This document shows, piece after piece, positions 1 through 9,100 of a DNA stretch of 64,000 nt (positions are counted from its first letter, which is position 1; every line of letters begins with the position of its first letter). The stretch lies in the NCBI GenBank assembly GCA_003116975.1, contig BGKB01000204.1, positions 48,008-112,007 on the forward strand, read 5' to 3'. Both the position numbers and the translations under genes were made by a program. Source of the stretch: Aurantiochytrium sp. KH105 (Eukaryota; Sar; Bigyra; Thraustochytrida; Thraustochytriidae). The notes under the pieces are model-generated. The model had not been told where the DNA came from. It worked only from the letters and a program-made list of their open reading frames with translations, and made no database searches.

Positions 1-260
1 TAGCAGAGTCAATAGCAGAAGCGTTGGCAAAAGCATTAGGCCTAGCGCCAGCTAAGTAGAACAGTTATAAAAAAGGTTCCTTTCTTTTCCTTTCTCCTCT
101 GTGCAGCAGTCACGTGAAATCGCACAGACTCTTGCCGAACGAATGAATGACTCGCGCGACTACCGCGATTTGATTGTGGCGTTCGCAACTTGTTGTCACC
201 CCTATTTTTAAAAAGGTTGCCAAAAAGTAAAGAAAAGGAAAGAGAAGAAAAGACAGAGAA

Positions 261-600
261 GGATCGGCAGACCTGTCTCGAGATGCGCCGGACATGAGAT
301 GAGGCACGATCTCTTTCGAGGAGAAATAAAGTATCAGCAGACCTGTCTCGAGATGCGCCAAACATGAGATGAGGCACTCTTTCGAGGAAAAGCCAAGTAT
401 CAGCAGACCTGTCTCGAGATGCGCCAAACATGAGATGAAACACTCTTTCGAGTAAAAGCCAAGTATCAGCAGACCTGTCTCGAGATGCGCCAAACATGAG
501 ATGAAACACTCTTTCGAGTAAAAGCCAAGTATCAGCAGACCTGTCTCGAGATGCAACAGACATGAGATGAGACACATATCGATCTCTTTCGAGGAGAATA
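261..600. repeat. 66-bp tandem repeat array, five copies
   Basis: The core CAGACCTGTCTCGAGATGC recurs five times. The ACCT of the core lies at about 271, 341, 407, 473 and 539, so spacing is 70, 66, 66 and 66 bp. Inner copies are nearly identical, and the first and last diverge. Each copy also carries a CTCTTTCGAG block. Because 66 is a multiple of three, several frames stay open through the array, giving spurious proteins with a 22-residue repeat. The array lies just downstream of the PPOX stop in transcript sense, so it is probably 3' UTR or intergenic. Confidence 0.9.
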
Positions 601-757
601 AAAATCATCGATCGGGAGAACTGTCTGAGCCAGAGTCCTCTTTCGACTACACAGACGAGTCACTCTCGCAAATCTCCATAAAAATCATCGATCGGGAGAA
701 CTGTCTGAGCCAGAGTCCTCTTTCGACTACACAGACGAGTCACTCTCGCAAATCTCC
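601..757. repeat. 80-bp tandem duplication overlapping the PPOX stop
   Basis: Bases 601-677 are repeated without change at 681-757, an 80-bp period. The right-hand copy contains the stop and last ten or so codons of the PPOX gene (stop at 727-729). The left-hand copy therefore repeats the gene's 3' end downstream of its stop. The perfect identity implies a recent duplication. Confidence 0.92.
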
Positions 758-2190
758 CGTACCATGCGACGCGCACTCCTCACAGTGTCCGCAATGCCCA
801 CGCCATCGTAGTTGTTTCCCGTGACGCGCAGGAACGGCAGCTCCGTCGCCAGCTGCGCCCGTGCACGCGCAACCTTATCTTTATGGCCCAACGTGTATTG
901 AGGGATACAATCCGACAACACCCAGGCCCGAGTTGCGTCCGGAGCACGCTCGATTCCAAGGTGCTCGCGGACCTTTTCCTGCGCCAAGTCCACGAGCTCT
1001 TGCTCGGAGAAGCGAGCAACTTCGGGAAATTGCATGCCGCCCATCATCACCGTAAGTCCGCTCGTTCCCTTGGCAAACTGAGAAGGAAACACCTCCGAGT
1101 CATAAATCATTCCAATCACACGCTCCATTTGCGACGTCGGCACGAGATGGCCAAAGCCAGGCACGGGCAGCTGCGACATGTCGTCCCAAACAAAGTTCAC
1201 GACACCCACAGAAGAAAACGGTGTCTCTTGCGCAAGCTTGCGCAGCTCTCCACCCGTGCCCTCGGGGAGGACCTTTACCAACGCCCGAAACGGAAGCGAT
1301 GAGATCACGTGCCCATCTGCGCCTCGCTCCAGGACCTCTCCCGAAGAGAGCTCTACATCGCCATTTCGAGAAATCTTGACAATCTCTGCACCGGACTTGA
1401 GCTCGCAATGAGGGTTGCTGGCGCCGAATACTTGCGACTCGAGCTCGCGCGTCAGCCGACTCAGGCCCCCAGGAAACGACACGCCCGTCGCTTTGACGAG
1501 CGCTTGACCCTCGGCCGTTTTCACGGCGTCTTCAAGCGCAATCTCCCCGAGAGGATCCGGCAGCGAGCTGCTTCCAAAGGCACGTCGCAGCATGCCACGC
1601 ACAATCGAGCCATATTGCGACTCAAGTCCGGGAAGCAGCGGCAAGCAAGCCTGCACAGAGAGTCTTCGGATATCACCTGCAAAAATACCCTGCAAGAGAG
1701 CATCGGCAAACGTCTCTGCCACGTACGGGCTGAATCGACGAGCAAAAAAGTCGTACACGCTCTCGTCCTCGTCGCTTCCCTTGGGCACCAGCAGCGCTTC
1801 GCGCAAGCCCAAAAAGGGCAGCGGCCGCGTCAAGGGCTCGCGAAGCAATCCCGCCACGCTCGAAGGCATGCAGCGTAGCTTGCCGTTGTGCCAAATGTAT
1901 CGTGCTTTGGCCGACGCGCTCGTCGGCACAGCCTCCTTCTCCAGCCCAAGCTCCTCGAGAAGGCGAACGACGGCCGCGCCGCTCGGCCCCACGGGACGGA
2001 AGCTGTGAGGGCCTCGTTCCAGAATTGTGTCGCTATCCCGCTTCTCGGAGCAAAACCAGCCGCCCGTCTTCGCTCTCGCTTCGACTAGACGTACCGACGG
2101 CGCCGCCGCCGCGCCCGCAAAGGCCGCCGTGAGCCCGCTCACGCCGCCGCCCAGCACGACGAGGCCGCCCCTCATCTTCATGGTGCTCAT
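727..2190 (-). CDS. PPOX: Protoporphyrinogen oxidase (PPOX/HemY family)
   Basis: This FAD enzyme oxidises protoporphyrinogen IX to protoporphyrin IX, the penultimate step of haem synthesis, normally at the mitochondrial inner membrane. The 487-residue product has the N-terminal dinucleotide-binding motif GGGVSGL at about residues 13-19. It also has the family's C-terminal signature GNNYDGVGIADTV, where the related form in homologues is GNSYRGVAINDC. Length is normal for the oxygen-dependent family. The open frame extends to 2223 but begins there with TTG, so I chose the first ATG at 2190; further in-frame ATGs follow at 2181 and 2175. No clear targeting peptide precedes the FAD motif, as is common for PPOX. 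The last codons lie inside the 80-bp duplication. Confidence 0.93.
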   Translation of the reverse strand: MSTMKMRGGLVVLGGGVSGLTAAFAGAAAAPSVRLVEARAKTGGWFCSEKRDSDTILERGPHSFRPVGPSGAAVVRLLEELGLEKEAVPTSASAKARYIWHNGKLRCMPSSVAGLLREPLTRPLPFLGLREALLVPKGSDEDESVYDFFARRFSPYVAETFADALLQGIFAGDIRRLSVQACLPLLPGLESQYGSIVRGMLRRAFGSSSLPDPLGEIALEDAVKTAEGQALVKATGVSFPGGLSRLTRELESQVFGASNPHCELKSGAEIVKISRNGDVELSSGEVLERGADGHVISSLPFRALVKVLPEGTGGELRKLAQETPFSSVGVVNFVWDDMSQLPVPGFGHLVPTSQMERVIGMIYDSEVFPSQFAKGTSGLTVMMGGMQFPEVARFSEQELVDLAQEKVREHLGIERAPDATRAWVLSDCIPQYTLGHKDKVARARAQLATELPFLRVTGNNYDGVGIADTVRSARRMVREICESDSSV

Positions 2191-3800
2191 CGTGGCCGCC
2201 GAGGTCGCTCGCGTCGCTGGCAAAGGGAACGGATCTCGCGCACGTAGAGCTTGGCGGAGGGGAGAAAGGGCACGAAGCCCGCGCTTCTACTTTCGCCCTT
2301 GCACGTACCAGATGCGCGCGAAAAGGTCCGCGCGCCGCAAGAAAGATTGAACTTCTGAAATGGGTTGTCCTTTCACCTTGTGTACTACTAGTACTATACT
2401 ACAAGTAGGAGGCCGGGGCGGAGGAACAAAGTTCACGATGGAATGCAACGAGACGTCTAGTCGACTCAGAGCGGGAAGAAGGTCTGGGGTTGGAAGCTGC
2501 GGCCTATCCTTCGGATAGACTCGAGCCTAAACCCAAGGCCCTGAGGTTTTGGAGCAACGTGGAGAGGTCGGCAAGAAAAGTTCGGATGGCAAACTTGGGC
2601 AATGCAGATGTCATTCCAGCATAGCACAATTTGTTTGCAAGAGCCAATGGTAAAAACTTGAAGTATTCGTGGACAGCATTCTCTGGAAATTGTGTGCAAT
2701 GACGTCAAGAGTGAGGACAAGGGGGTAAGGGCTCGTACGTCGCCGCAAAGTAGGCTCCTGGCAAGAGTATCGAAGTCGGGCGATCGGGCGTGATCGCTTT
2801 GATGATGTTTGCAGTAAACCTCACACGGAGTGGTCGAATTTTATTCGATCAGCTGAGGCAGAGCAGCTGCCAAATCACTCTCGCGCTTTATCTTCTCGTG
2901 GGCGATGGCATGATTGATCGAACTGCCAGTTTCGCACGTAGGCCTACTTCGTTCGCATGACACATCCTGGAAAAGTTCTCTCGACGCCATCCGAAATGTC
3001 CTCGATCGACCTCCCCATCATCAATCAACAAGCGCGTGATATCCGCAAGCGTTTTGTGTGCTTTTCAGCAAGTGATAACCTCACTCGGTTCGCTTCGCGA
3101 CCTATTACCATCCCATCTCGTTGACTCGACCCCCGAAAACAAACGCTGTCGGAGGAAGGAAAGGAACTCCTCTCTCCGCGTGTATCGCCCGTCCGCATCG
3201 CGGTAGCCTGGACATGCCACGGTTCTCGGAAAGCGATTCTTTGGCTTCGGAAAGTGATTTTTCGGCTTCGGAAAGGTCTTTGCGAAACGAGTGCGCTGGA
3301 TTCACGGTTCCCATCCGCCGGCCGCTGGCAAACTTTGTCGTGGAAATGCAGCATCATCCATCCGCAGGTCTTCCGTCAAAGCGCTGGATTCCTCTGCTGC
3401 GACACGCAAGCCCGGCCCGCCCGCTCGAGCGACGTGGCCTGGCGTGGCTTAGCTTAGCTTAGCTCCGCCTGCCCTCACCGAGTCTGGCCCTCGAGCTGTG
3501 CTTTCCAGAGCGGGTTCGCGTTGCGAGTTCTAGCTCGAGCGCCTCTAGGCTTGCGTTATTCCCGACCAGCTCTTCGGCGCATCGCTTTGCTCCTCTCCAT
3601 TCCCATTTGCTTCTGCTTCAGCAGCTCCATCTCCGTCCCTGCCATCGTCGTCGTCGCAGTCGTTGTCGTCGTTGTTGCTGCTGCTGTTGCTGTTGTGAAG
3701 CGTGCGGCGCGACTTGAGAGCGAGCAGCAAAACCCCAAGCCCAAGCCCGAGCCCGAGCCCGAGCCCGAGCCGACGCCGGCCCGCGCGCGCGGGGGGCGGC
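2191..3800. other. Intergenic region, no gene recognised
   Basis: This 1.6-kb stretch separates divergent genes. Short frames on both strands show no recognisable domain. Around 3226-3280 there is a short degenerate repeat of GGCTTCGGAAAG. Around 3733-3772 there is a CCCAAG/CCCGAG hexamer tract. It probably contains both promoters and 5' UTRs. Confidence 0.5.
3733..3772. repeat. (CCCRAG)n hexamer tract
   Basis: About six hexamer units change from CCCAAG to CCCGAG. The tract lies upstream of the chosen ATG of the next gene. The same open frame would read it as a Ser-Pro repeat, but only from a GTG start. Confidence 0.8.
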
Positions 3801-5408
3801 ATGAAGCGCAGAAGGCCCGGGCCGAGGCCGCTCGCGCTCGCGCCCGGGGCAGGCCCCGCGGCGGCGGCGGGCAGGGAAGGCGATGCGCGCGATCATGGAG
3901 GCCCTGGCGGCCCCTCGAGGCCTGCGGCCGCCGGCGCTGCGCACGCGGCAGGCGGCGGCGGCGGGGGCGGCGGGGGCGGCGACGGCGGCGGCGGCGGCGG
4001 CGGCGGCGCGGGAGAAGAAATCCAGGACGCAGACAGAGCCGCGGAGATCTGGGCCCTCGAGGAGAAAGTCCGAGCGCTCGAGGAGAAGAACAAGGCGCTC
4101 TCGCAGGAGAACTTCGATCTCAAGTCCGAGCTGTGGATGAGGTCCGCCGAGGAGAAACACAGCAACGCGCCCATAGTCAAGTCTTTGCAGGAGGAGCTCA
4201 ACTTTAAAGAGCGCGAGCTCAGGGAGAGCGATAATGCGATGCGTAAAGAGCGAGAATGGCGTAAGAAGTTGCAAGAACAGCATGAGGCGTTGCAGCAGCA
4301 AATTCGCAAGCTAAAGCGTGCGCAGGTCAACGCGCAAGCAGGACCGACGAGAGGTCGCGCAAACCTGCGCGAAGGCCAAAGCTCGCGTCCGGGCGAGGCG
4401 AGACCGCTGCAAATGCAGCCCAGACAAGCACTGCACGCGAACGCGACACCAGTCTCAAATCGAACGCCAGGACAAGCTAGGAGCGGACCCAAGTCGCCCT
4501 TGTCGCCGCCTCCGAGCCTCACAGCTTCTTCGTCGACCTTGTCATCGACTTCATCCATCGCCTCGTCGTCTGCATCGTCCACACTTACATCGAGCCCGCC
4601 CCTTCCTCCTCAACAACACCCAGGGCCCGCTTCTGTAAAGTTGCCGAGCTACTTTACGTCCGAGGACCACGTGATTATCCTTAGGCATCTAGAGCACTCG
4701 AACGCCGTGGCGCTGAGTGAAGGCCAAGTCGAACGCGTTCTTATTGACGAAGTCGCACTCCGTTTGGACAGTGGCCGCATGGACGCCTTGGAGGCAGTCC
4801 TGCGCGTTCTAAGCAAGTGTATTCGTCAGCGTCGCCCCTCGTTAGCTGACGGCATCGCCTCTGCGCTGCTCGTCCCAGCATTTGTGAAATACTATGACCG
4901 CTCCAGAACTGCGGTTCCGACCCATCTTGAGATGCAAACTTGCGCGGCCATTGCCGGCTTTCTCACTCCGCTCGCCCGACGTACGCGCAAACCTTGTGCA
5001 CAGGGCAAGGCCTTGGCGCAAGGCTTTGCGAACCTTGTCAATGGCCAACAAGGCCATCTCGAAGCATGGCTCGAGGCCCCCGGGAACTGTTGGGCTCAAG
5101 TTCTCGAATTATTTTCTGTTGTCACCGCTGTGCAAGCTCCCCAGCTCGAGGCTGCCACGCTTCCAGACATGTATAGACTGCTCGACTTGCATCGGCAGCA
5201 AACTTCCTTTCACCCCATGCTCACGCCAGTGCTCGAATTTTGTGCGTCCCTGGTACTTGTCAAACCGTCCAGCATCAGTGCTCGTGGCGACGAGGATCCA
5301 GATTGGCGGTCGCGACTGATCGAGCTTTTACAAGAGCTTGCCGATGCCGGTTTTGAGTCGGCCACCTGGATTCGAATCACCATCACCAAGGCTGCAATGA
5401 AGGCATGA
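3801..5408 (+). CDS. Coiled-coil protein with helical C-terminal domain, unknown function
   Basis: I do not recognise this 535-residue protein. It starts at the first ATG of a frame whose longer form begins with GTG at 3702. The order is a basic and Gly/Ala-rich N-terminus with a poly-Gly run (about 45-70), a strongly charged coiled coil with Glu/Lys/Leu heptads (about 75-175), a Ser/Thr/Pro-rich linker (175-275), and a folded, mostly helical domain (about 280-535) that looks armadillo/HEAT-like, starting near LPSYFTSEDH. The layout suggests a scaffold or adaptor. The helical domain is the most likely part to be conserved. Confidence is high that it is a gene and low for its function. Confidence 0.75.
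   Translation: MKRRRPGPRPLALAPGAGPAAAAGREGDARDHGGPGGPSRPAAAGAAHAAGGGGGGGGGGDGGGGGGGGAGEEIQDADRAAEIWALEEKVRALEEKNKALSQENFDLKSELWMRSAEEKHSNAPIVKSLQEELNFKERELRESDNAMRKEREWRKKLQEQHEALQQQIRKLKRAQVNAQAGPTRGRANLREGQSSRPGEARPLQMQPRQALHANATPVSNRTPGQARSGPKSPLSPPPSLTASSSTLSSTSSIASSSASSTLTSSPPLPPQQHPGPASVKLPSYFTSEDHVIILRHLEHSNAVALSEGQVERVLIDEVALRLDSGRMDALEAVLRVLSKCIRQRRPSLADGIASALLVPAFVKYYDRSRTAVPTHLEMQTCAAIAGFLTPLARRTRKPCAQGKALAQGFANLVNGQQGHLEAWLEAPGNCWAQVLELFSVVTAVQAPQLEAATLPDMYRLLDLHRQQTSFHPMLTPVLEFCASLVLVKPSSISARGDEDPDWRSRLIELLQELADAGFESATWIRITITKAAMKA
3950..4012. repeat. GGC-rich trinucleotide tract (poly-Gly coding)
   Basis: Near-continuous GGC/GGG triplets lie inside the coding region and encode the poly-Gly run of the coiled-coil protein. 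It is likely to vary in length and to be hard to sequence. Confidence 0.8.
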
Positions 5409-6169
5409 GCATGGCGCTCAAGTTTGTAAGGCGTGCAGGCTTTTCATTCATGTAGTGCGGCCGTTCTCCCATCAGCCAGCCTGAATACAATTGGTAGAAT
5501 AGAGCTAGCGAGTTCTGGAAAAGCGGCTTGTCTCACTTCAAAAAGATTCTGCAAAGTCCCTGACGAGGCGAAATGCTTTTCTGCCTGCGAGATTCGCAAG
5601 TGTCACATATTTCTGTCATAAAGTGGTCTCGAGCAAGACATATGTTTCCCGGCGCAGCTGAGCAAAGCGTTGTGTCTTCTTTATCCCGATCACATAAAAA
5701 AATTATTGTGGGTCAAGGCTCTCTTCTCCTCACCTTTTTTTTTCATAGTAAATCAACACAGAGTTTAACCAGCCAGCGGACAAAACTTCGTTTCCATGCA
5801 TCGCAGACATCACAAAAATATGACGAGACGATTGCTGCTCGTGACGGCGATCTTTGTGTTCTCCTCCCCCTGCCCCCTTATAGTAAACAGCACAAGGACA
5901 GTGCAAGCTTGGAGCTCAGTATTTCGATTATCATCGTAAAGGTCAGCTTGCGCTTTCTCTCAATTTCCTCGCCTTTGCAAGCTTTTATTTTAGAAAACGT
6001 GAACGAGACCAGACGTCAGACAAGCAAGGCAGCCAATCTTCTGAACTCCTGTGTATCGAAAGCACGCTACGAATACGAAGTCAACGAGGACAAGTTCTGG
6101 AGATCCTCGAGATTTTCCGACCGACGCAACTGACAGAGAGCAAAAGAAATGTCAAAATTATATATTGAA
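5409..6169. other. Convergent 3' intergenic region
   Basis: This AT-richer spacer lies between the 3' ends of the coiled-coil gene (+) and PA200 (-). The only notable content is at 6067-6129: a diverged second copy of the PA200 terminal codons, preceded in PA200 sense by a pyrimidine-rich CAG acceptor-like site. See findings. Confidence 0.6.
6067..6129 (-). other. Possible alternative last exon of PA200 (diverged copy of its 3' coding end)
   Basis: In PA200 sense this 63-nt stretch reads LRRSENLEDLQN then LSSLTSYS and a stop. The annotated end is ELEDLQD then SSASTSHS and a stop. The two stretches match at roughly three quarters of 56 bases. Immediately upstream in sense is TTTCTTTTGCTCTCTGTCAG, a strong 3' splice site. 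A phase-compatible donor exists only at a weak GTGGCT (first base 6283), which would give a 154-nt intron. Whether it is used is unknown. Confidence 0.35.
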
Positions 6170-9100
6170 CTACGAGTGCGAAGTCGATGCCGACGAGTCC
6201 TGAAGATCCTCGAGCTCTTCGGTGGTAAAAGCCTGCTTCGTCTTCTCCCAGGTATCGGCGTGCGTGCGCTTGAAATTAGCCACGGCCTTTTTCGCCTCAT
6301 TGCCGACGCCGGCGGGGTCGTTGACGCGCCGAGCGAGTGTGACCACAGCCTGTGGGAACGGAACCGTGTACGGAAAGGCGTTGACAACCGCGGCAAGACC
6401 GAGAACTCCAGTCATGCGTTTCTTGAGCTTTTCGCGACCCTCATCCGTCTTGTACTGGTCGCGCTTCACCTTGGTATTGGCCAATTTGATGTAGCGGTCG
6501 CGCGTCACCTCGAGTGAGGCAGACTCTGCCTTATACGCGGAGAGAACCTGCATGAGCATCACGCTTGCAACCGTCTGCACCTCGACCTGAGGATCGCGCA
6601 AAAGTTTCTCAATTTCTTTGCGCGTGTGAATAGCGCCCATAGCGTACCCGAGCGAGAACATGTTGAGCGAAAAGAGTGCGCCCAGTAACTGCACGACCGC
6701 CGCGCGAGCGTGCCACAGCTCCACAGGAAGGGAGAATTCGCTAATAGCCCGCACAAGCTCAAGAGCAGTCGTGCTACTCACGAACGAGACGCTCGCCATG
6801 CAGCCTGCAGCAGACTTGGCCTTGTTGCCGACGTCCACGTTCGGGTGCCCTTGGGCCTCGAGCACCACAGGCACGCACTTGACCAGATAGCGATCGACAG
6901 CAGGTCCTCCGCACATGACGATGGAAGCCGTCAAGTGCATTGACGTTTCATACGAGCGAGTTGTGGCGCTTGCTTCCTTTTCGCGAGGTGTGCCCACCAC
7001 AGCGTCAAAAACACCCGCGAGCATCTTGTCAGCCCACGAGGTGCACTCGAGCTCGCGGCGCATGCAGACGTCAATGAGGGCAGCCATTGTCCTGCCGAGC
7101 TCGCGACGGACAGTTTCGTAGGAATGCCCGGCGCTCTCCGCCAGTCGAGGCGCTAGCTGCGCACACGTGTCGGAAAGCTCCGTCGAAGGCTCTGACTCGT
7201 AGACAAGCGCCCGCACCACGCGCAGCATGTTGGTTGTCTTGACCGAATCCGAGGTGTCGAGCGCAGCATTCAATACCGCCGTAAGACGTTCCGCAAAGAC
7301 ACTGAGATGCACGCCCTCTGCGGGCGCCAGCCGAAAAGCGTCGAGCCATACCTCGGCGGTATCAAGACTGGTATCATCAAAGGCTCGCAGCACCATGTCG
7401 AGCAGACCGTCATGGCCTCCAGCGCCGCCATTCACCAGACCAGCAAAGATCTCCGCGGCGGCGCTCACGCGCGACTGGTGCTCGGCCGTCTCCTTGCCTT
7501 CAAAGAGTAGCGACTCGAGGTGAGGAAGCAGGGCCGAAACGCACGCATCGGCGCCGAGTGCGTCAGTGAGACCTCGCATCATGAGCATGTGCGACGTATT
7601 AAAGTTCTTGGCGTGAGAAGGCATACAGGTACGCGGGTAGAACCGCGACCCTGGGTACCGCGCCAGGCGCAGGAGCTCTCCGACACCAGCGGACCAGTCT
7701 GACTTTTGTTTGATGCCCTTGGCATTGCCGTCCACCGATACGGTAGCGTTGCTGTGATTTTGCGCGAGCGTCTCGGCCATGGAAGCAAACTCAGCGGACC
7801 CGAGATTCAACTTTTTCACGGCCTTGGGCTGCTCCGAAGCAGGAATCACCTGCAAGAGCTTGACCAGTGTCGATGATGCAGCAGAACGGAGCGGCAGAAC
7901 ATCGCTTGTTGTACGCGAAGCCAGCCACGCCAGTACATCAGCATCTACCGCCTTGTCGTCCGCGCGAGCGATCGTGCCCGCGAGGACGCAGGCTGCAATT
8001 TCGTTCCGCCATGAAAGCCCGCTTGGCGCTTCGCAAGTAACGTCGCGAAGAAGCTTGGCTCGCAGCGGCTCAGTGTCGTCCGTGACAGGAATGCGCGTCC
8101 ACGCTTGGAGGATGAGGACCATGAGACCGCGAATGCCGTCGGCAGCAACGCGCTGCTTGTCCTCTGGCAGGTCAGACACGCTCGCCTCGAGGATGAGCGC
8201 ACGCATGCACTGGTCGTACAGGCGCCAATCCGTGGTGATCCAGCGGACAATTTTGTTCCACGAGAGCAAATCCCCTGCTCCCAGCACGCGGCCATGGAGT
8301 TTCTTTTCCAAAAGGGAGTCGAGCAGATCCGGGACTTGAATCTTGCCAAACCAGGGCGCACGAGAAATGATGTCCTTGATGGCATCGGCAGCGCTCTTGC
8401 GGGTATCGTCCCAGTCGTGCTCATTGGCCTTGACGAGTGCATTGAATGCCTCTTGAAGTGCATCCTCGCGGCGGTCATCCTTGTCAGCGCGAGCAAACTC
8501 ATGCGCCCATTGGTGTTTTTGCAGGCTGTAGAGAGTCTGCACAGCGTCAATCTGGTGGAATCGCGGGACAACCCAGTCCTTACGGTCGGGAATGTCCTCG
8601 GACCGCGATGCTCGCACTTCTTCGGCAAAGGCTAGGGAGTTCATCATGTTGCGCATGTAACTAAACCACATGCCTCGGCCCTGAAGATTCTTTTTCGACC
8701 GAGAACTCGCGCCATAGGCGCTAATGACCATGCGAATCGTCTTGATCACCCGACGGTGCGAGACTGTGTCCGTCTCTCGCTCTTTGAGAAGGGTCACGAG
8801 CATGTCGCCGAGCGTGCGAAGTTGCTCATGGCGCTCGGATCTTTTCTCGCACATGGCCGAAGCGGCACGCGTGACTTGAAAGAGAATCTCGAGCTCTTTG
8901 CGCAGGGCCGTGCTCGAGGCATTTTCGGCCATCACCTTGTTGTAGCCGTCCATGGCGCGTGTACGGTACTGCTCCATGAGGCGCTTGGCCATGTCGATTT
9001 CCTTCTTGCTCGGCTCGTGCCATTGCACCGAGGCGCACGTGTCTGTCCAAGCCTGGGGCTGACCCCACATGACTGCGGCGCGAGTCATGGCCTCCTTGTC

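Noticed and set aside
261-600. CRISPR-like look of regularly spaced repeats
   Set aside because: The whole 66-bp unit is repeated with no unique spacers, and the genome is eukaryotic.
42-608. Open frames on the minus strand through the 66-bp array (22-residue repeats)
   Set aside because: They exist in two frames at once because the period is a multiple of three. There is no domain, and the sequence shows no coding bias apart from the repeat.
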